DNA of 64,000 bases from Rhodopseudomonas boonkerdii (GCF_021184025.1 NZ_CP036537.1:3534001-3598000), one strand, 5' to 3'; counted from the stretch's first letter, positions 51,196 through 60,910 are shown. Notes: a model not told the origin generated them from the sequence alone. Program-made: numbers and translations.

Positions 51196-52266
51196 TTTGA
51201 GCGCAGCCATCCGCGCCAGCGCGTCCGCAGCCAGTTTCCGCGTCAACTCCGCCGCCGGCAACGCGCCGCCGAGATGCACCGCCTGACCGGCCCATAGATT
51301 GGTGAAATCGACCTTGCCGAGTTTTTCGGCTGCGGTTTTGAGCGGACCCAGCGCCACCGCAGAATGCGGGAATGCCGGGGCGTCCGCCGAGATCGGCCCG
51401 ACCTCGCGCATCACGCGGTTGATTACGCCGCGTGCCGGCCGGCCGGTCATCACATTGGTGATGACGGTCGAATCATCGACCGCCCCGGAATAGGCCGCCT
51501 TGACCGCTGCGCTCGATTTCGATTCCGGACAGCGCAGATAGGCCGTGCCGAGTTGCACGCCGGCGGCGCCAAGCGCGAAGGCGGCGGCAATACCACGTCC
51601 GTCGCCAATACCGCCCGCTGCGATCACCGGCACCTTCACGGCATCGACCACCTGGGGCAGCAAGGCGAACAAGCCGGGTTGGGTCTGGATGTCGTGCGTG
51701 AGGAACATGCCGCGATGGCCGCCGGCTTCCGCGCCTTGCGCGATGACAACATCGGCGCCGTTCTGCTCAAGCCAGACCGCCTCGCGCACGATGGTCGCGG
51801 ATCCCATCACGATACAGCCGGTGGCCTTGACGCGCGCAAGCAGCGCGGGCGGCGGCAGACCGAAATGAAAGCTCACGACTTCCGGGCGCAGCTCCTCGAC
51901 GGCCGCACACATCACCTCGTCGAACGGCGCACGATTGGCGACATTGGAGGGCGCGTCGCGGTCGAGCCCGAGTTCGGCGAAATAAGCCGACAACCGGTTG
52001 CGCCAACCGGCTTCGCGTCGCGGATCGGCATCCACGCCGGTATGGGCGAAGAAATTCAGGTTGACCGGTCCCGACACGCGCTGGCGAACGGTCTCAACCT
52101 GATCGCGCATCTTCTCGGCCGAGATCGCGGCACAGGGCAACGATCCGAGACCGCCGCCTTCGATCACCGCGATCACCATGTCGGTATCCACCGGCCCGAT
52201 CATCGGCGCCTGCACGATGGGGGCTTCAATCTTCAGCAAATCGATCAAACGACGGTCCGGCCACAT
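51190..52266 (-). CDS. Nitronate monooxygenase / 2-nitropropane dioxygenase family protein
   Basis: A 358-residue FMN-dependent TIM-barrel protein. It starts with LLKIEAPIVQAPMIGP, has SFHFGLPPPALLARVKATG, QGAEAGGHRG (catalytic His region), and VIAAGGIGDGRGIAAAFALGAAGVQLGTAYL (phosphate-binding glycine motif). Relatives oxidise propionate 3-nitronate or other nitronates with O2; some act as enoyl reductases. ATG 52266 puts the conserved barrel start at residue about 12; ATGs at 52299 and 52314 are less likely. The stop codon lies inside a family A palindrome. Confidence 0.88.
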   Translation of the reverse strand: MWPDRRLIDLLKIEAPIVQAPMIGPVDTDMVIAVIEGGGLGSLPCAAISAEKMRDQVETVRQRVSGPVNLNFFAHTGVDADPRREAGWRNRLSAYFAELGLDRDAPSNVANRAPFDEVMCAAVEELRPEVVSFHFGLPPPALLARVKATGCIVMGSATIVREAVWLEQNGADVVIAQGAEAGGHRGMFLTHDIQTQPGLFALLPQVVDAVKVPVIAAGGIGDGRGIAAAFALGAAGVQLGTAYLRCPESKSSAAVKAAYSGAVDDSTVITNVMTGRPARGVINRVMREVGPISADAPAFPHSAVALGPLKTAAEKLGKVDFTNLWAGQAVHLGGALPAAELTRKLAADALARMAALKS

Positions 52267-52467
52267 AGCAAAACAACCTGTTTTCGCGGGAAATGCCATC
52301 CGATGTTGCGGCATCCTTGCGGCAACCGTGAGACGGCTGAGAGGGCCCCGCGCGCCGTTGCCGGGTCGGAACCAGCCTTAGCACGGCACCGCAGCAACGG
52401 CTATTCACAGCGATGCGAAACCCGCGGCGACGTTTGACCACAGCGCGGCCCATGCTATTGGCGGCGC

Positions 52468-52959
52468 ATGCCCGCTCCCATCCTCCCCCTCATCGACGCC
52501 GCCGCGCACTGGCCGGCTCGCGGTGGCCTGATCGGCCTCGATCTCGGCACCAAGACGATCGGCGTCGCGGTGTCCGATCCGGATCGCCGCCTTGCGACCG
52601 GCGTCGAGACCATCGAACGCAAGGCGTTCAAGGCGGATGCCGCGCGGCTGCTGTCGCTCGCCGCCGAACGGAATATCTGTGGCATCGTGCTGGGGTTACC
52701 CATCAACATGGATGGCAGCGAGGGGCCGCGGGCGCAATCGACACGGGCCTTTGCGCGCAACCTCGCGCAGCTCACCGACATGCCGATCGGGCTGTGGGAC
52801 GAACGGCTGTCCACCGCCGCCGTCGAGCGCGAGCTGATCGCCAACGATGTCAGCCGCGCCAAGCGGGCCAAGGTGATCGACCAGCACGCCGCCATCTTCA
52901 TCCTGCAGGGCGCACTGGACCGCCTCGCCGCGTTGTCGCGTTCGCCGGATATTCGCTGA
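52468..52959 (+). CDS. ruvX: Putative pre-16S rRNA nuclease / Holliday junction resolvase
   Basis: A 163-residue RNase H-fold protein (YqgF family). It has [18 protein letters not shown] with the first catalytic Asp near residue 25, [11 protein letters not shown], and [12 protein letters not shown] with the second acidic group. Proteins of this family process the 5' end of 16S rRNA in E. coli and were once described as resolvases. It is followed two bases later by the AEC transporter gene. Confidence 0.93.
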   Translation: MPAPILPLIDAAAHWPARGGLIGLDLGTKTIGVAVSDPDRRLATGVETIERKAFKADAARLLSLAAERNICGIVLGLPINMDGSEGPRAQSTRAFARNLAQLTDMPIGLWDERLSTAAVERELIANDVSRAKRAKVIDQHAAIFILQGALDRLAALSRSPDIR

Positions 52960-52961
52960 CC

Positions 52962-53897
52962 ATGCTGACCGTGTTCGCGGCCCTCGTGCCGGTGTTCCTG
53001 CTGATCGTGCTCGGCTTCGGCCTGCGCCGCTCGCTGATCAAACAGGACGTCATGTGGATCGGGGTCGAGAACCTCGTTTACTACGTGCTGTTTCCGGCGT
53101 TGCTGATCCACAGCCTCGCACGCGCCAATCTGAAATCGGTGCCGATCGCCGGTGTCGGCGGTTCGCTGCTGCTGTCCGTGATCGCGATGTCGCTGCTGTG
53201 CCTTGCACTGCGACCCCTGCTCGCAAAGGGCATCGGCCTCAGCGGCCCCACCTTCAGCTCGCTGTTTCAAGGCGCGACGCGCTGGCAGACATTCGTCGCA
53301 CTCTCCGTCGCCGGCAATCTGTGGGACCAGCTCGGCATCACACTCGCCTCGGTGGCCATGGTGGCGATGATCCCGCTGCTCAATATCCTCTCGGTCTGGG
53401 TGCTGGCGCATTACGCATCACCGCAAAAACTGGCCTGGCCGGTGCTGCTCAGGACCATCGCCAAAAATCCGCTGATCTGGGCCTGCATCATCGGCATCGC
53501 CATCAATCTCGCGGGCTTGCCGATGCCGCGGCCGGCGCATGAGTTCCTCGATGCGCTGGGCCGCTGCTCCCTTGCCATGGGCTTGCTGGTGGTCGGTGCC
53601 GGGCTGCAACTCGAAGGACTGCACAGGCCCGGCGCGGCGGCAATCCTGACGGTCGCGCTCAAACTAGTGGTGATGCCGCTGATCGCTATCGGTCTCGGCG
53701 TCACCTTCGGCCTCACCGGCACGAGCCTCGCAGTCGTCGCCTGCTGCGCGGCAGTGCCCTCGGCCTCGAACGGTTATGTGCTGGCACGGCAGATGGGCGG
53801 CGACGCGCCGATGCTGGCTCAGGTGCTGACGATCCAGACTGCCCTCGCCGTGCTGACGATGCCGGTGTTGATCGCGTTTGCGGAATCGTTGAAATAG
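52962..53897 (+). CDS. AEC family transporter (auxin efflux carrier type)
   Basis: A 311-residue membrane protein with about ten helices in two inverted sets of five, as in the bile/arsenite/riboflavin-transporter superfamily AEC branch. VENLVYYVLFPALLIHSL near residue 35 and CAAVPSASNGYVLARQMGGD near 270 are characteristic. Members move malonate, malate or other organic anions, or efflux metabolites. It starts two bases after ruvX and is surely cotranscribed with it. The open frame running through ruvX is spurious. Confidence 0.88.
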   Translation: MLTVFAALVPVFLLIVLGFGLRRSLIKQDVMWIGVENLVYYVLFPALLIHSLARANLKSVPIAGVGGSLLLSVIAMSLLCLALRPLLAKGIGLSGPTFSSLFQGATRWQTFVALSVAGNLWDQLGITLASVAMVAMIPLLNILSVWVLAHYASPQKLAWPVLLRTIAKNPLIWACIIGIAINLAGLPMPRPAHEFLDALGRCSLAMGLLVVGAGLQLEGLHRPGAAAILTVALKLVVMPLIAIGLGVTFGLTGTSLAVVACCAAVPSASNGYVLARQMGGDAPMLAQVLTIQTALAVLTMPVLIAFAESLK

Positions 53898-53932
53898 CAG
53901 GGTGGATGAGCGCAGCGTCATCCGCCCTACGG
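53898..53932. repeat. Short family A-like hairpin
   Basis: GGTGGATGAGCGC and the mirrored GTCATCCGCCCTAC form a compact hairpin that occupies the whole gap between the convergent AEC and CPBP genes. Confidence 0.7.
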
Positions 53933-54727
53933 TCAGACGGATAACACGCCATTCGCGATCAGCAGCGTCTGCACCGTCGCGGCAAAATTGTTCAGCGCGT
54001 GAAGCCAGATTGTCAGCCAGGTCGAGCCGCTGCGATGACGCAGCCAGCCGAACAGCAGGCCCATGGTGAAAACCTGGGAGAATAGAAACGGATCGTAATA
54101 TTGCGCATGCATCGCCGTCCACACCAGCGATGAGGCGACGATAGCGCCGACCGGGCGCAAGAAAGACTCCGACCATCCGCGATACAAGAACCCGCGCGCG
54201 AGAATTTCCTCGGTGATTGCGGCGCCTGCTGTGAGCGCAATCACCAGCAGCCACAAGGTGCCATCGGCGCGTGACGAATTCACGATGTCGAGCATGAAGC
54301 CCGGCGCGGATTTGTGGCCGGTCAGTTTCGCCAGCACCTCACATGCGCCGACCAGAACGACCAGCGCGACGGTGCCGAGCAGCACATTCTTCCAGGTCGT
54401 GCCGCGCAGACCGAGATAATCCATGAACGAGTTTCGCGCGATGCGGATGGCGAGCCACAGCGCGAGACACACTGCAGGCAATCCCATGATCACCGACAGC
54501 GCCACCGTCGTCCCGCTGCTGACCGCCTTGACGATCAGTCCGAGATCGATCGGCTCGCCGCTGCGGATCACCTCGAAGGCGACCACCGTGAGCTGACCAA
54601 TGGACATGGCCGCGAAGGCCAGCGCCCCCCACAGCGCGGTGCCCCAGAATTTCCAGACCCGCGGCGGCCTGGTCGCGGGCGGCAGGTCGGCCGATGCCGG
54701 TGCTGCGGGCGTGTCGATGGCGCTCAC
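53933..54727 (-). CDS. CPBP family intramembrane metalloprotease, GTG start
   Basis: A 264-residue protein with about seven membrane helices. The CPBP/Abi motif is intact: AITEEILARGFLYRG (EExxxR, about residues 172-186) and the later His motif WTAMHAQYYD, plus LTIWLHALNNFAA with His and Asn near 245-255. Relatives of this glutamic protease family trim prenylated or bacteriocin-related peptides. Its GTG start overlaps the stop of the acyl-CoA dehydrogenase (GTGA), so it is translationally coupled to that gene. The substrate is unknown. Confidence 0.88.
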   Translation of the reverse strand: MSAIDTPAAPASADLPPATRPPRVWKFWGTALWGALAFAAMSIGQLTVVAFEVIRSGEPIDLGLIVKAVSSGTTVALSVIMGLPAVCLALWLAIRIARNSFMDYLGLRGTTWKNVLLGTVALVVLVGACEVLAKLTGHKSAPGFMLDIVNSSRADGTLWLLVIALTAGAAITEEILARGFLYRGWSESFLRPVGAIVASSLVWTAMHAQYYDPFLFSQVFTMGLLFGWLRHRSGSTWLTIWLHALNNFAATVQTLLIANGVLSV

Positions 54728-56370
54728 AACGGCAGTGCCCGCTCTAACAGACCGCGCGCCTGCACTTCCGTGAATTCAGCGGCGCCATAGAGCATGCTGC
54801 GCGGGCCATCGAGGCGCGTGCGCGCGAACAGTTCGGCATGCGGCGGATGGATCATGTTGAGCGCGGCGGTGGCCGCCAGCATCGCCAATACCTCCACGGC
54901 CTGGCGGGCGGCGCGCTCGCTATCCGGACGCAGCAGGCAGCGGATCACGAAGGAGGCGGCATCCGACGCGCCGGGCAGCCCCTGGGTTTCCAGCATCAAC
55001 TCCTGCAGCACGCCCGTCGCGGCATCGCCTTCGCGGGACAGTGCACGCAGGACATCGAGACACATGACATTGCCCGAGCCTTCCCAGATCGCATTGACCG
55101 GCGCCTCGCGATAGTGCCGCGCGAGAATGCCCTCCTCGACATAGCCATTGCCGCCCAGGCACTCCATCGCCTCATAGAGAAAACCGGGCGCGGATTTGCA
55201 GACCCAGTATTTCACCACCGGTGTGAGGAAGCGCATGTAAGCCGCCTCCATCGAATCCTCCGGCGCCTGATCGAAGGCTCGGCACAGCCGCATCACCAGT
55301 GCGGTGGTCGCTTCCACGTGCAGCGCCATGTCGGCGAGCACGCTCTGCATCATCGGCTGATCGGCAAGATGCTTCTGGAACACGCTGCGATGACGGGTGT
55401 GGTGCAGCGCATGGACGAGACCCGAGCGCATCAGCCCGGCGGAAGCGATGGCGCAATCCTGCCGCGTCAACTGCACCATCTGGATGATGGTGCGGATGCC
55501 CTTGCCTTCCTCGCCGACGCGCAGCGCATAGGCTTCGTTGAACTCGACCTCCGACGAAGCGTTGGAACGATTACCGAGCTTGTCCTTGAGACGCTGGAAG
55601 TTGAGCGCGTTGAGCGAGCCATCCGGGCGGAAGCGCGGCATGAAGAAACAACTTAGACCGCTTTCCTCCTGCGCCAGCACGAGGAAGGCGTCGCACATCG
55701 GCGCCGACATGAACCATTTGTGGCCAGTGATCTGGAATGCATCGCCGTCGCGCTTCGCGAAGGTCATGTTCGCGCGCACGTCGGTGCCACCCTGGCGCTC
55801 GGTCATGCCCATGCCGAGGGTCATGCCTGTTTTCTCGAACCATGGCTTGAAGCTCGGATCGTAGGTCTCGCTGCCGATGATCGGCATCACCTGCGCCAGC
55901 ACATCCGGTTGCGATGCCAGCGCGCCCACCGCGGCGCGCGTCATGGTGATCGGACACAGATGTCCAGTCTCGACCTGCGCCGCCATGTAGAACTTTGCCG
56001 CGCGCACGGTTTCGGACGCGCGCCCCTTCGGCTTGCCGTCCACGGTCCATGTCGAATTGTGAATGCCGGCGGCGACGCTCGCCATCATGAGTTCGTGATA
56101 GGCCGGATGAAACTCGACCTCGTCGCGGCGATTGCCGCGCGCATCGAAGGTGCGCAGCTTCGGCGTGTTCTCATTGGCGCGTCGCGCGCGGTCAGCCATC
56201 TCGGCGGAACCCCACAACTTGCCGAAACCGGAGTGCTCAATGAAGGCGCTGGAGGCATCGTTGAAGGCCAGCGCATCGACCAGCGGCCGGTCGAGCTCGA
56301 ACAGATTGACGTCCTCGAAGGGCGGCGACTGATTGATCACCGCATGTTTGGCTGAGGCGGGAGAGGTCAT
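54724..56370 (-). CDS. Acyl-CoA dehydrogenase, AidB-like
   Basis: A 548-residue flavoprotein of the AidB branch. It has the FAD-binding GMGMTERQGGTDVRAN (about residues 186-201), TGHKWFMSAPMCDAFLVLAQ, ARQ-type LTRQDCAIASAGLMRSGL, ECLGGNGYVEEGILARHYREAPVNAIWEGSGNV with the Glu position of acyl-CoA dehydrogenases, and a C-terminal extension that in E. coli AidB binds DNA. AidB is induced by alkylation damage and may protect DNA, and its dehydrogenase activity is weak. Whether this copy is a true dehydrogenase is open. It is coupled to the CPBP gene. Confidence 0.9.
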   Translation of the reverse strand: MTSPASAKHAVINQSPPFEDVNLFELDRPLVDALAFNDASSAFIEHSGFGKLWGSAEMADRARRANENTPKLRTFDARGNRRDEVEFHPAYHELMMASVAAGIHNSTWTVDGKPKGRASETVRAAKFYMAAQVETGHLCPITMTRAAVGALASQPDVLAQVMPIIGSETYDPSFKPWFEKTGMTLGMGMTERQGGTDVRANMTFAKRDGDAFQITGHKWFMSAPMCDAFLVLAQEESGLSCFFMPRFRPDGSLNALNFQRLKDKLGNRSNASSEVEFNEAYALRVGEEGKGIRTIIQMVQLTRQDCAIASAGLMRSGLVHALHHTRHRSVFQKHLADQPMMQSVLADMALHVEATTALVMRLCRAFDQAPEDSMEAAYMRFLTPVVKYWVCKSAPGFLYEAMECLGGNGYVEEGILARHYREAPVNAIWEGSGNVMCLDVLRALSREGDAATGVLQELMLETQGLPGASDAASFVIRCLLRPDSERAARQAVEVLAMLAATAALNMIHPPHAELFARTRLDGPRSMLYGAAEFTEVQARGLLERALPL

Positions 56371-56440
56371 CGGGATGTTCCGGCAGCAGGAGCGTGTTGC
56401 GAATCATTCTACGATGGATCGTGCCTCAATACGAGGCGCC

Positions 56441-56545
56441 GTAGGATGGGTAGAAGACAGGCGCGAAGCGCCGGAGCCAAACCCATCGGCGGAGCCCGCC
56501 GCAACGACGGACAGCATGGGTTTCGCTCCGCTCAACCCATCCTAC
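56441..56545. repeat. Intergenic palindrome, family B
   Basis: Arms GTAGGATGGGT and CGCTCAACCCATCCTAC around a longer centre with inner GCGAAGCGCC. It is the sister of 4161-4240, between the dehydrogenase start and the VanX-like gene. Confidence 0.75.
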
Positions 56546-56556
56546 GGCCGTGAGCT

Positions 56557-57315
56557 TTATCGTCTGATCGGGAAATCATACGCAGTGGTGCCGACACCCG
56601 GCATCGAGAAGTGCCACCACTCTTTCGCATAGTTCAGGACCCCCTGTTTGCGCATCGCCGTCAAGAGAATGCCGCGCCAGCGGCGCTGCGCCGCATTGAT
56701 TGCGCGCGACGCCGTCCACGCCTTTACGTCGGAGCAATCGTAACCCGTGCCCATGTCGACACTCGCTTCCGGGGCGCGCTGCGCTTCGGGAGCGATGCAA
56801 TTGCCATAAGCCTTGCCGGGATCGAACGGCGCAGACGCGCCCGCGCGCAGATCGACCAAAGTGAGATCGACGGCGGCGCCGGTGGAGTGACCGGAGCGCT
56901 CGGCGACATAGCCGAGACGAAACAGATCGACCTTGCTGAAGGAGGGATTGTAGCGCTTCTGCGCCGGCGTCTCGTTGCCGTCCTGCGCCCAAGCCACCAT
57001 GTCGCGAGAGGCGCGTGCCGGGCGATAGCAGTCGAGCATCTTCAACGACAGGTTCTGCGCCTTCAGATCCTGCTGCACGCGCACGAGCGCCAGCCCGACC
57101 GGACGCTTCACTATGCATTCGGCGGCGTCATAACCGGCGAGCCTGCGGCCGACGAAATTGTTGAAGCCCGCATAGCGGATGTCCTGCCGGATGCTCGGAT
57201 CGAGGTCACGCAGGAACACGAAGTCGTCCGGCAGCCCCGATGCACGCGCGGGCGTCGACGACAGTCCCAGCGCGAGGCAGCCGATCACGGACCATCGAGA
57301 CATCGGCATCATCAT
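56557..57315 (-). CDS. D-Ala-D-Ala dipeptidase-like metallopeptidase (VanX/M15D family), periplasmic
   Basis: A 252-residue exported zinc peptidase. A signal peptide (ending PARA, about residue 25) is followed by FVFLRDLDPSIRQDIRYAGFNNFVG, LKMLDCYRPARASRDMVAW, the zinc motif SGHSTGAAVDLTLVD (HxxxGxxxD) and the final EWWHFSM with the catalytic Glu and third zinc His. M15D enzymes split D-Ala-D-Ala; chromosomal copies outside van clusters usually recycle peptidoglycan peptides. Several start codons lie close together (57315, 57312, 57309, 57303). Confidence 0.9.
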   Translation of the reverse strand: MMMPMSRWSVIGCLALGLSSTPARASGLPDDFVFLRDLDPSIRQDIRYAGFNNFVGRRLAGYDAAECIVKRPVGLALVRVQQDLKAQNLSLKMLDCYRPARASRDMVAWAQDGNETPAQKRYNPSFSKVDLFRLGYVAERSGHSTGAAVDLTLVDLRAGASAPFDPGKAYGNCIAPEAQRAPEASVDMGTGYDCSDVKAWTASRAINAAQRRWRGILLTAMRKQGVLNYAKEWWHFSMPGVGTTAYDFPIRR

Positions 57316-57327
57316 GGAATCCCAGAA

Positions 57328-57418
57328 CGTAGGGCGGATGAGCCAACGGGTCGCGCGAAGCGCGCCCGATGATAAACTCCGCGTAATCCGCCGCGGAGCC
57401 GAAGCAGCGGATGACGCT
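57328..57418. repeat. Intergenic palindrome, family A (degenerate)
   Basis: It begins GTAGGGCGGATGAGCCAACG and contains GCGTAATCCGCC; the right arm is shortened. It directly precedes a family C element. Confidence 0.7.
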
Positions 57419-57444
57419 CTCGCCCCCCTTCCTTGGTCCAACAT

Positions 57445-57664
57445 TCCGCCCTCATGGTGAGGAGCGGCCACAGGCCGCGTCTCGAACCATCGTCACCTGG
57501 CCCCGGGAGCCCGCGGCCATCCTTCGAGCCACACCATCTCATGGTTCGCGACGCGCGCAAGAGCGCGCTCCTCACCATGAGGGACAGAGTGTGTTGCGTT
57601 CCGTCTGGGCTAACAGCAGCGCCAAACCCACGGACGGCATTTCCAGTCAGGCTCTCAGGATGAT
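57445..57664. repeat. Composite intergenic repeat, family C plus spacer module
   Basis: Arms CCTCATGGTGAGGAGCGG / CGCGTCTCGAACCAT and CATCTCATGGTTCGCGACGC / GCTCCTCACCATGAGG are followed by a 75-bp spacer (57590-57664) that is the reverse complement of 18463-18535 with about ten differences. Together with 57328-57418 it fills most of the 479 bp between the VanX-like gene and pyrB. Confidence 0.85.
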
Positions 57665-57794
57665 GCCCGGAGACGGGTGCTAGGCCCCGAATTATTGCAA
57701 TTCTACCATGACACCCACATCCCGGGGGATAACCCGGAACCGGGCGATCCAAGCTTGCCCCCTGCGGCAACGAGCCCTATAGGATTTGGCTTTA

Positions 57795-58748
57795 ATGACC
57801 AGCGCCCCCAAATCCAGTTTCGTCTTCGCCCACCGGCATCTGCTGGGGATCGAAGGCCTGACCGCCGCCGAGATCACCGGCCTCCTCGACCTGTCCGAGG
57901 AATATGTCGAGCTGAACCGGCAAGTCGACAAGAAGCGCACCTCGCTGCGCGGCCGCACGCAGGTCAATCTGTTCTTCGAGAATTCCACCCGTACGCAATC
58001 CTCTTTCGAACTCGCCGGCAAGCGCCTCGGCGCCGACGTCATGAACATGTCGGTCGCCTCCTCCTCGATCAAGAAGGGTGAGACGCTCATCGACACCGCG
58101 ATGACGCTGAATGCGATGCATCCGGACATTCTGGTGATGCGCCATCACGCCTCCGGCGCGGTAGAACTGCTCGCACGCAAGGTCGATGGCTCCGTCATCA
58201 ATGCCGGCGACGGCGCCCATGAGCATCCGACCCAGGCGCTGCTCGACGCCCTCACCATCCGCCGCAACAAGGGCCGCCTCGAAGGCCTCGTGATCGCGAT
58301 CTGCGGCGACGTGCTGCATTCGCGCGTGGCGCGCTCCAATATCATCCTGCTGAACACGATGGGCGCACGCGTCCGCGTGGTCGGCCCCTCCACGCTGCTG
58401 CCGCCGGGCATCGAACGCATGGGCGTCGAGGTCGCGCGCGACATGCGCGACGGCCTGAACGGCGCGGACATCGTGATGATGCTGCGTCTGCAACGCGAAC
58501 GCATGAACGGCTCCTTCGTGCCGTCGTCCGGCGAATACTTCCAGTATTTCGGTCTCGACCAGAAGAAGCTGTCCTATGCCAAGCCGGATGCGCTGGTGAT
58601 GCATCCGGGTCCGATGAATCGTGGCGTCGAGATCGATAGCCTGGTCGCCGACGGCGCGCAGTCGCTGATCCGCGAACAGGTGGAAATGGGCGTCGCCGTA
58701 CGCATGGCGGTGCTGGAAGCGCTGGCGCGCAACCTGCCCAATGCGTGA
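57795..58748 (+). CDS. pyrB: Aspartate carbamoyltransferase catalytic subunit
   Basis: A 317-residue enzyme forming carbamoyl-aspartate, the second step of pyrimidine synthesis. The carbamoyl-phosphate motif [15 protein letters not shown] is near residue 55; [12 protein letters not shown] and the late [13 protein letters not shown] are present. The length and motifs fit class A or B catalytic chains; no pyrI is present. The ATG at 57795 is preferred over a TTG three codons upstream. It is followed by a pyrC homologue, the arrangement of class A ATCase complexes in which a DHOase-like partner is required. Confidence 0.96.
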   Translation: MTSAPKSSFVFAHRHLLGIEGLTAAEITGLLDLSEEYVELNRQVDKKRTSLRGRTQVNLFFENSTRTQSSFELAGKRLGADVMNMSVASSSIKKGETLIDTAMTLNAMHPDILVMRHHASGAVELLARKVDGSVINAGDGAHEHPTQALLDALTIRRNKGRLEGLVIAICGDVLHSRVARSNIILLNTMGARVRVVGPSTLLPPGIERMGVEVARDMRDGLNGADIVMMLRLQRERMNGSFVPSSGEYFQYFGLDQKKLSYAKPDALVMHPGPMNRGVEIDSLVADGAQSLIREQVEMGVAVRMAVLEALARNLPNA

Positions 58749-58847
58749 CGGCCATGGATACGCTGCCGCCGCTCGTGATCGGGTTACTGCAGCGGAAATT
58801 GAAGTTCGCGATCTTCAGATCTCTCATGTCGAAACGGCGATGATTTC

Positions 58848-60149
58848 ATGCTGACCAACCGCCGCCCTCTCCTGCTCGCCAATGCGCGGCTGATCGATCC
58901 GTCGCAACATCTCGACACGGTCGGGGACGTACTCATCGTCGATGGCGTGATCCGCGACGCCAAACGCGGCATCGGCACCGCCGGCGTGCCGGAAGGCACC
59001 GACGTCATCAATTGCGCAGGCAAGGTGGTCGCGCCCGGCCTGATCGACATGCGCGCCTTCGTCGGCGAACCCGGCGCCAGCCACCGCGAGAGCTTTGCCT
59101 CGGCGAGCCATGCGGCAGCGGCGGGTGGCATCACGACGATCATCTGCCAGCCGGACACATCGCCGGCGATCGACAATTCCGCCACCGTCGACTTCGTGCT
59201 GCGCCGCGCGCGCGACACGGCGATCGTCAACATCCATCCGATGGCCGCGCTGACCAAGGGGCTCGAGGGCAAGGAGATGACCGAATTCGGCCTGCTCCGC
59301 GCGGCCGGCGCCGTCGCCTTCACCGACGGCCACAAGAGTGTCACCAACGCGCAGGTGATGCGTCGTGCGTTGACCTATGCACGCGACTTCGACGCGCTGA
59401 TCGTGCATTACACCGAAGATCCCGCGCTGGTCGGCGAAGGCGTGATGAACGAAGGCGAGCGCGCCTCGCGCCTCGGCCTGACCGGCATTCCGACCGCCGC
59501 CGAAGCCATGATGCTGGAGCGCGACATGCGCCTCGTGGCGCTGACCGGCGGGCGCTATCATGCGGCCTCGGTCACTTGCGCTGACTCCATCGAGATCTTG
59601 AAGCGCGCGCGCGATGCCGGGCTGCGCGTCTCCGCCTCGGCCTCGATCAATCACCTGACGCTGAACGAGAACGATATCGGGCCGTATCGCTCGTATCTCA
59701 AGCTCTCTCCGCCGCTGCGCACCGAAGAGGATCGCCGCGCGCTGGTGGATGCGGTCGCCGAAGGCCTGATCGACGTCATCATGTCCGATCACAATCCGCA
59801 GGATGTGGAGACCAAGCGACTGCCGTTTGCGGAAGCCGAGCCCGGCGCCATCGGCCTCGAGACCATGCTCTCGGCCGGCCTGCGGCTGCTTCACAATGGC
59901 GAGCTCAGCCTGACGCAGCTTGTCCGCGCAATGTCCACCCGGCCGGCCGAACTGCTCGGCCTGCCCGGCGGCACGCTGCGCGCGGGCGCCGTGGCCGACG
60001 TGATCATCATCGACGCCGATGTCCCTTGGATGCTCGATCCCGCCGATCTCAAGTCGCAATGCAAGAACACGCCGTTCGATGAGGCGCGCTTCACCGGCCG
60101 CGTGGTGCGGACGATCGTCGGCGGGCGCACCGTCTATGAGCACGTCTGA
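58848..60149 (+). CDS. pyrC: Dihydroorotase homologue lacking the HxH metal motif (PyrC'-like)
   Basis: A 433-residue amidohydrolase-fold protein encoded 99 bp after pyrB. The overall DHOase layout is clear (SINHLTLNENDIG, YLKLSPPLRTEEDRR, AIGLETMLSAGL). However, the usual metal-binding GLIDxHxHLREPG is GLIDMRAFVGEPG (residues 64-76) and the DHAPH-like site reads SDHNPQD, so the binuclear zinc site looks incomplete. In Pseudomonas a similar inactive PyrC' is a structural partner of PyrB. By analogy this may be a non-catalytic ATCase subunit, with an active DHOase elsewhere. Confidence 0.85.
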   Translation: MLTNRRPLLLANARLIDPSQHLDTVGDVLIVDGVIRDAKRGIGTAGVPEGTDVINCAGKVVAPGLIDMRAFVGEPGASHRESFASASHAAAAGGITTIICQPDTSPAIDNSATVDFVLRRARDTAIVNIHPMAALTKGLEGKEMTEFGLLRAAGAVAFTDGHKSVTNAQVMRRALTYARDFDALIVHYTEDPALVGEGVMNEGERASRLGLTGIPTAAEAMMLERDMRLVALTGGRYHAASVTCADSIEILKRARDAGLRVSASASINHLTLNENDIGPYRSYLKLSPPLRTEEDRRALVDAVAEGLIDVIMSDHNPQDVETKRLPFAEAEPGAIGLETMLSAGLRLLHNGELSLTQLVRAMSTRPAELLGLPGGTLRAGAVADVIIIDADVPWMLDPADLKSQCKNTPFDEARFTGRVVRTIVGGRTVYEHV

Positions 60150-60164
60150 ATTGAGCTTACGGAC

Positions 60165-60307
60165 CATCGCGGACTTGTCCCGGACGCGGTGCAGCGTGTA
60201 ACGCTGCTCCGCAGAGCCGGGACCGTCGCAGGCTCCGGCGTTTGACACAGTCCCGGCTCTGCGAGGCAGCACTGCGTGCTGCATCGCGTCCGGGACACAG
60301 CAGAGAT
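60165..60307. repeat. Intergenic palindrome, family E (TGTCCCGGACGCG)
   Basis: Outer arms TTGTCCCGGACGCGGTGCAG and CTGCATCGCGTCCGGGACA enclose inner arms GCAGAGCCGGGAC and GTCCCGGCTCTGC: a long compound hairpin between pyrC and plsY. Confidence 0.85.
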
Positions 60308-60319
60308 CATGGGACAATC

Positions 60320-60910
60320 ATGAACCCGCTCTATATCCTCGCCGCCGCCTTCGGATATCTGCTCGGCTCGATCCCCTTCGGCCTGCTGATCACCAAAGTG
60401 GCCGGCACCCAGGACATCCGCAGCATCGGCTCCGGCAATATCGGCGCGACCAATGTGCTGCGCACCGGCCGCAAGGGCCTCGCCGCCGCGACGCTCGTCT
60501 GCGACGCGCTCAAGGGTACGATCCCCGTGGTCGTCATGGGCATCCTCGGCGGCCCGGTGCCGGCGATGATCGCCGCGGGCGCGGCCTTCCTCGGCCACCT
60601 CTTCCCGGTCTGGCTCGGCTTCAAGGGCGGCAAGGGCGTCGCCACCTATATCGGCGTGATGCTCGGCCTGTACTGGCCGGCGGCGCTGATCTTCTGCCTC
60701 GCCTGGCTCGCCGCCGCGTTCAGCTCGCGCTACTCGTCCTTCGCGGCGCTGACCGCCAGCATGATCACGCCGATTTTCCTGTGGTGGGTCACCAAGTCAG
60801 CGCCGCTCGGCCTGCTCGCCACCGCGCTGACCGTCCTGCTCTGGTTCATGCACCGCGAAAACATCAAACGGCTGCTGAACGGCACCGAAGGCAAGATCGG
60901 TCAAAAGTAA
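60320..60910 (+). CDS. plsY: Glycerol-3-phosphate acyltransferase (acyl-phosphate dependent)
   Basis: A 196-residue integral membrane enzyme with about five helices that acylates glycerol-3-phosphate from acyl-phosphate, the first step of phospholipid synthesis. The three cytoplasmic motifs are intact: GSIPFG, then [12 protein letters not shown], then [18 protein letters not shown]. The frame is open upstream to 60242 through the repeat, but ATG 60320 begins the first helix. It is followed about 100 bp later by dprA. Confidence 0.95.
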   Translation: MNPLYILAAAFGYLLGSIPFGLLITKVAGTQDIRSIGSGNIGATNVLRTGRKGLAAATLVCDALKGTIPVVVMGILGGPVPAMIAAGAAFLGHLFPVWLGFKGGKGVATYIGVMLGLYWPAALIFCLAWLAAAFSSRYSSFAALTASMITPIFLWWVTKSAPLGLLATALTVLLWFMHRENIKRLLNGTEGKIGQK

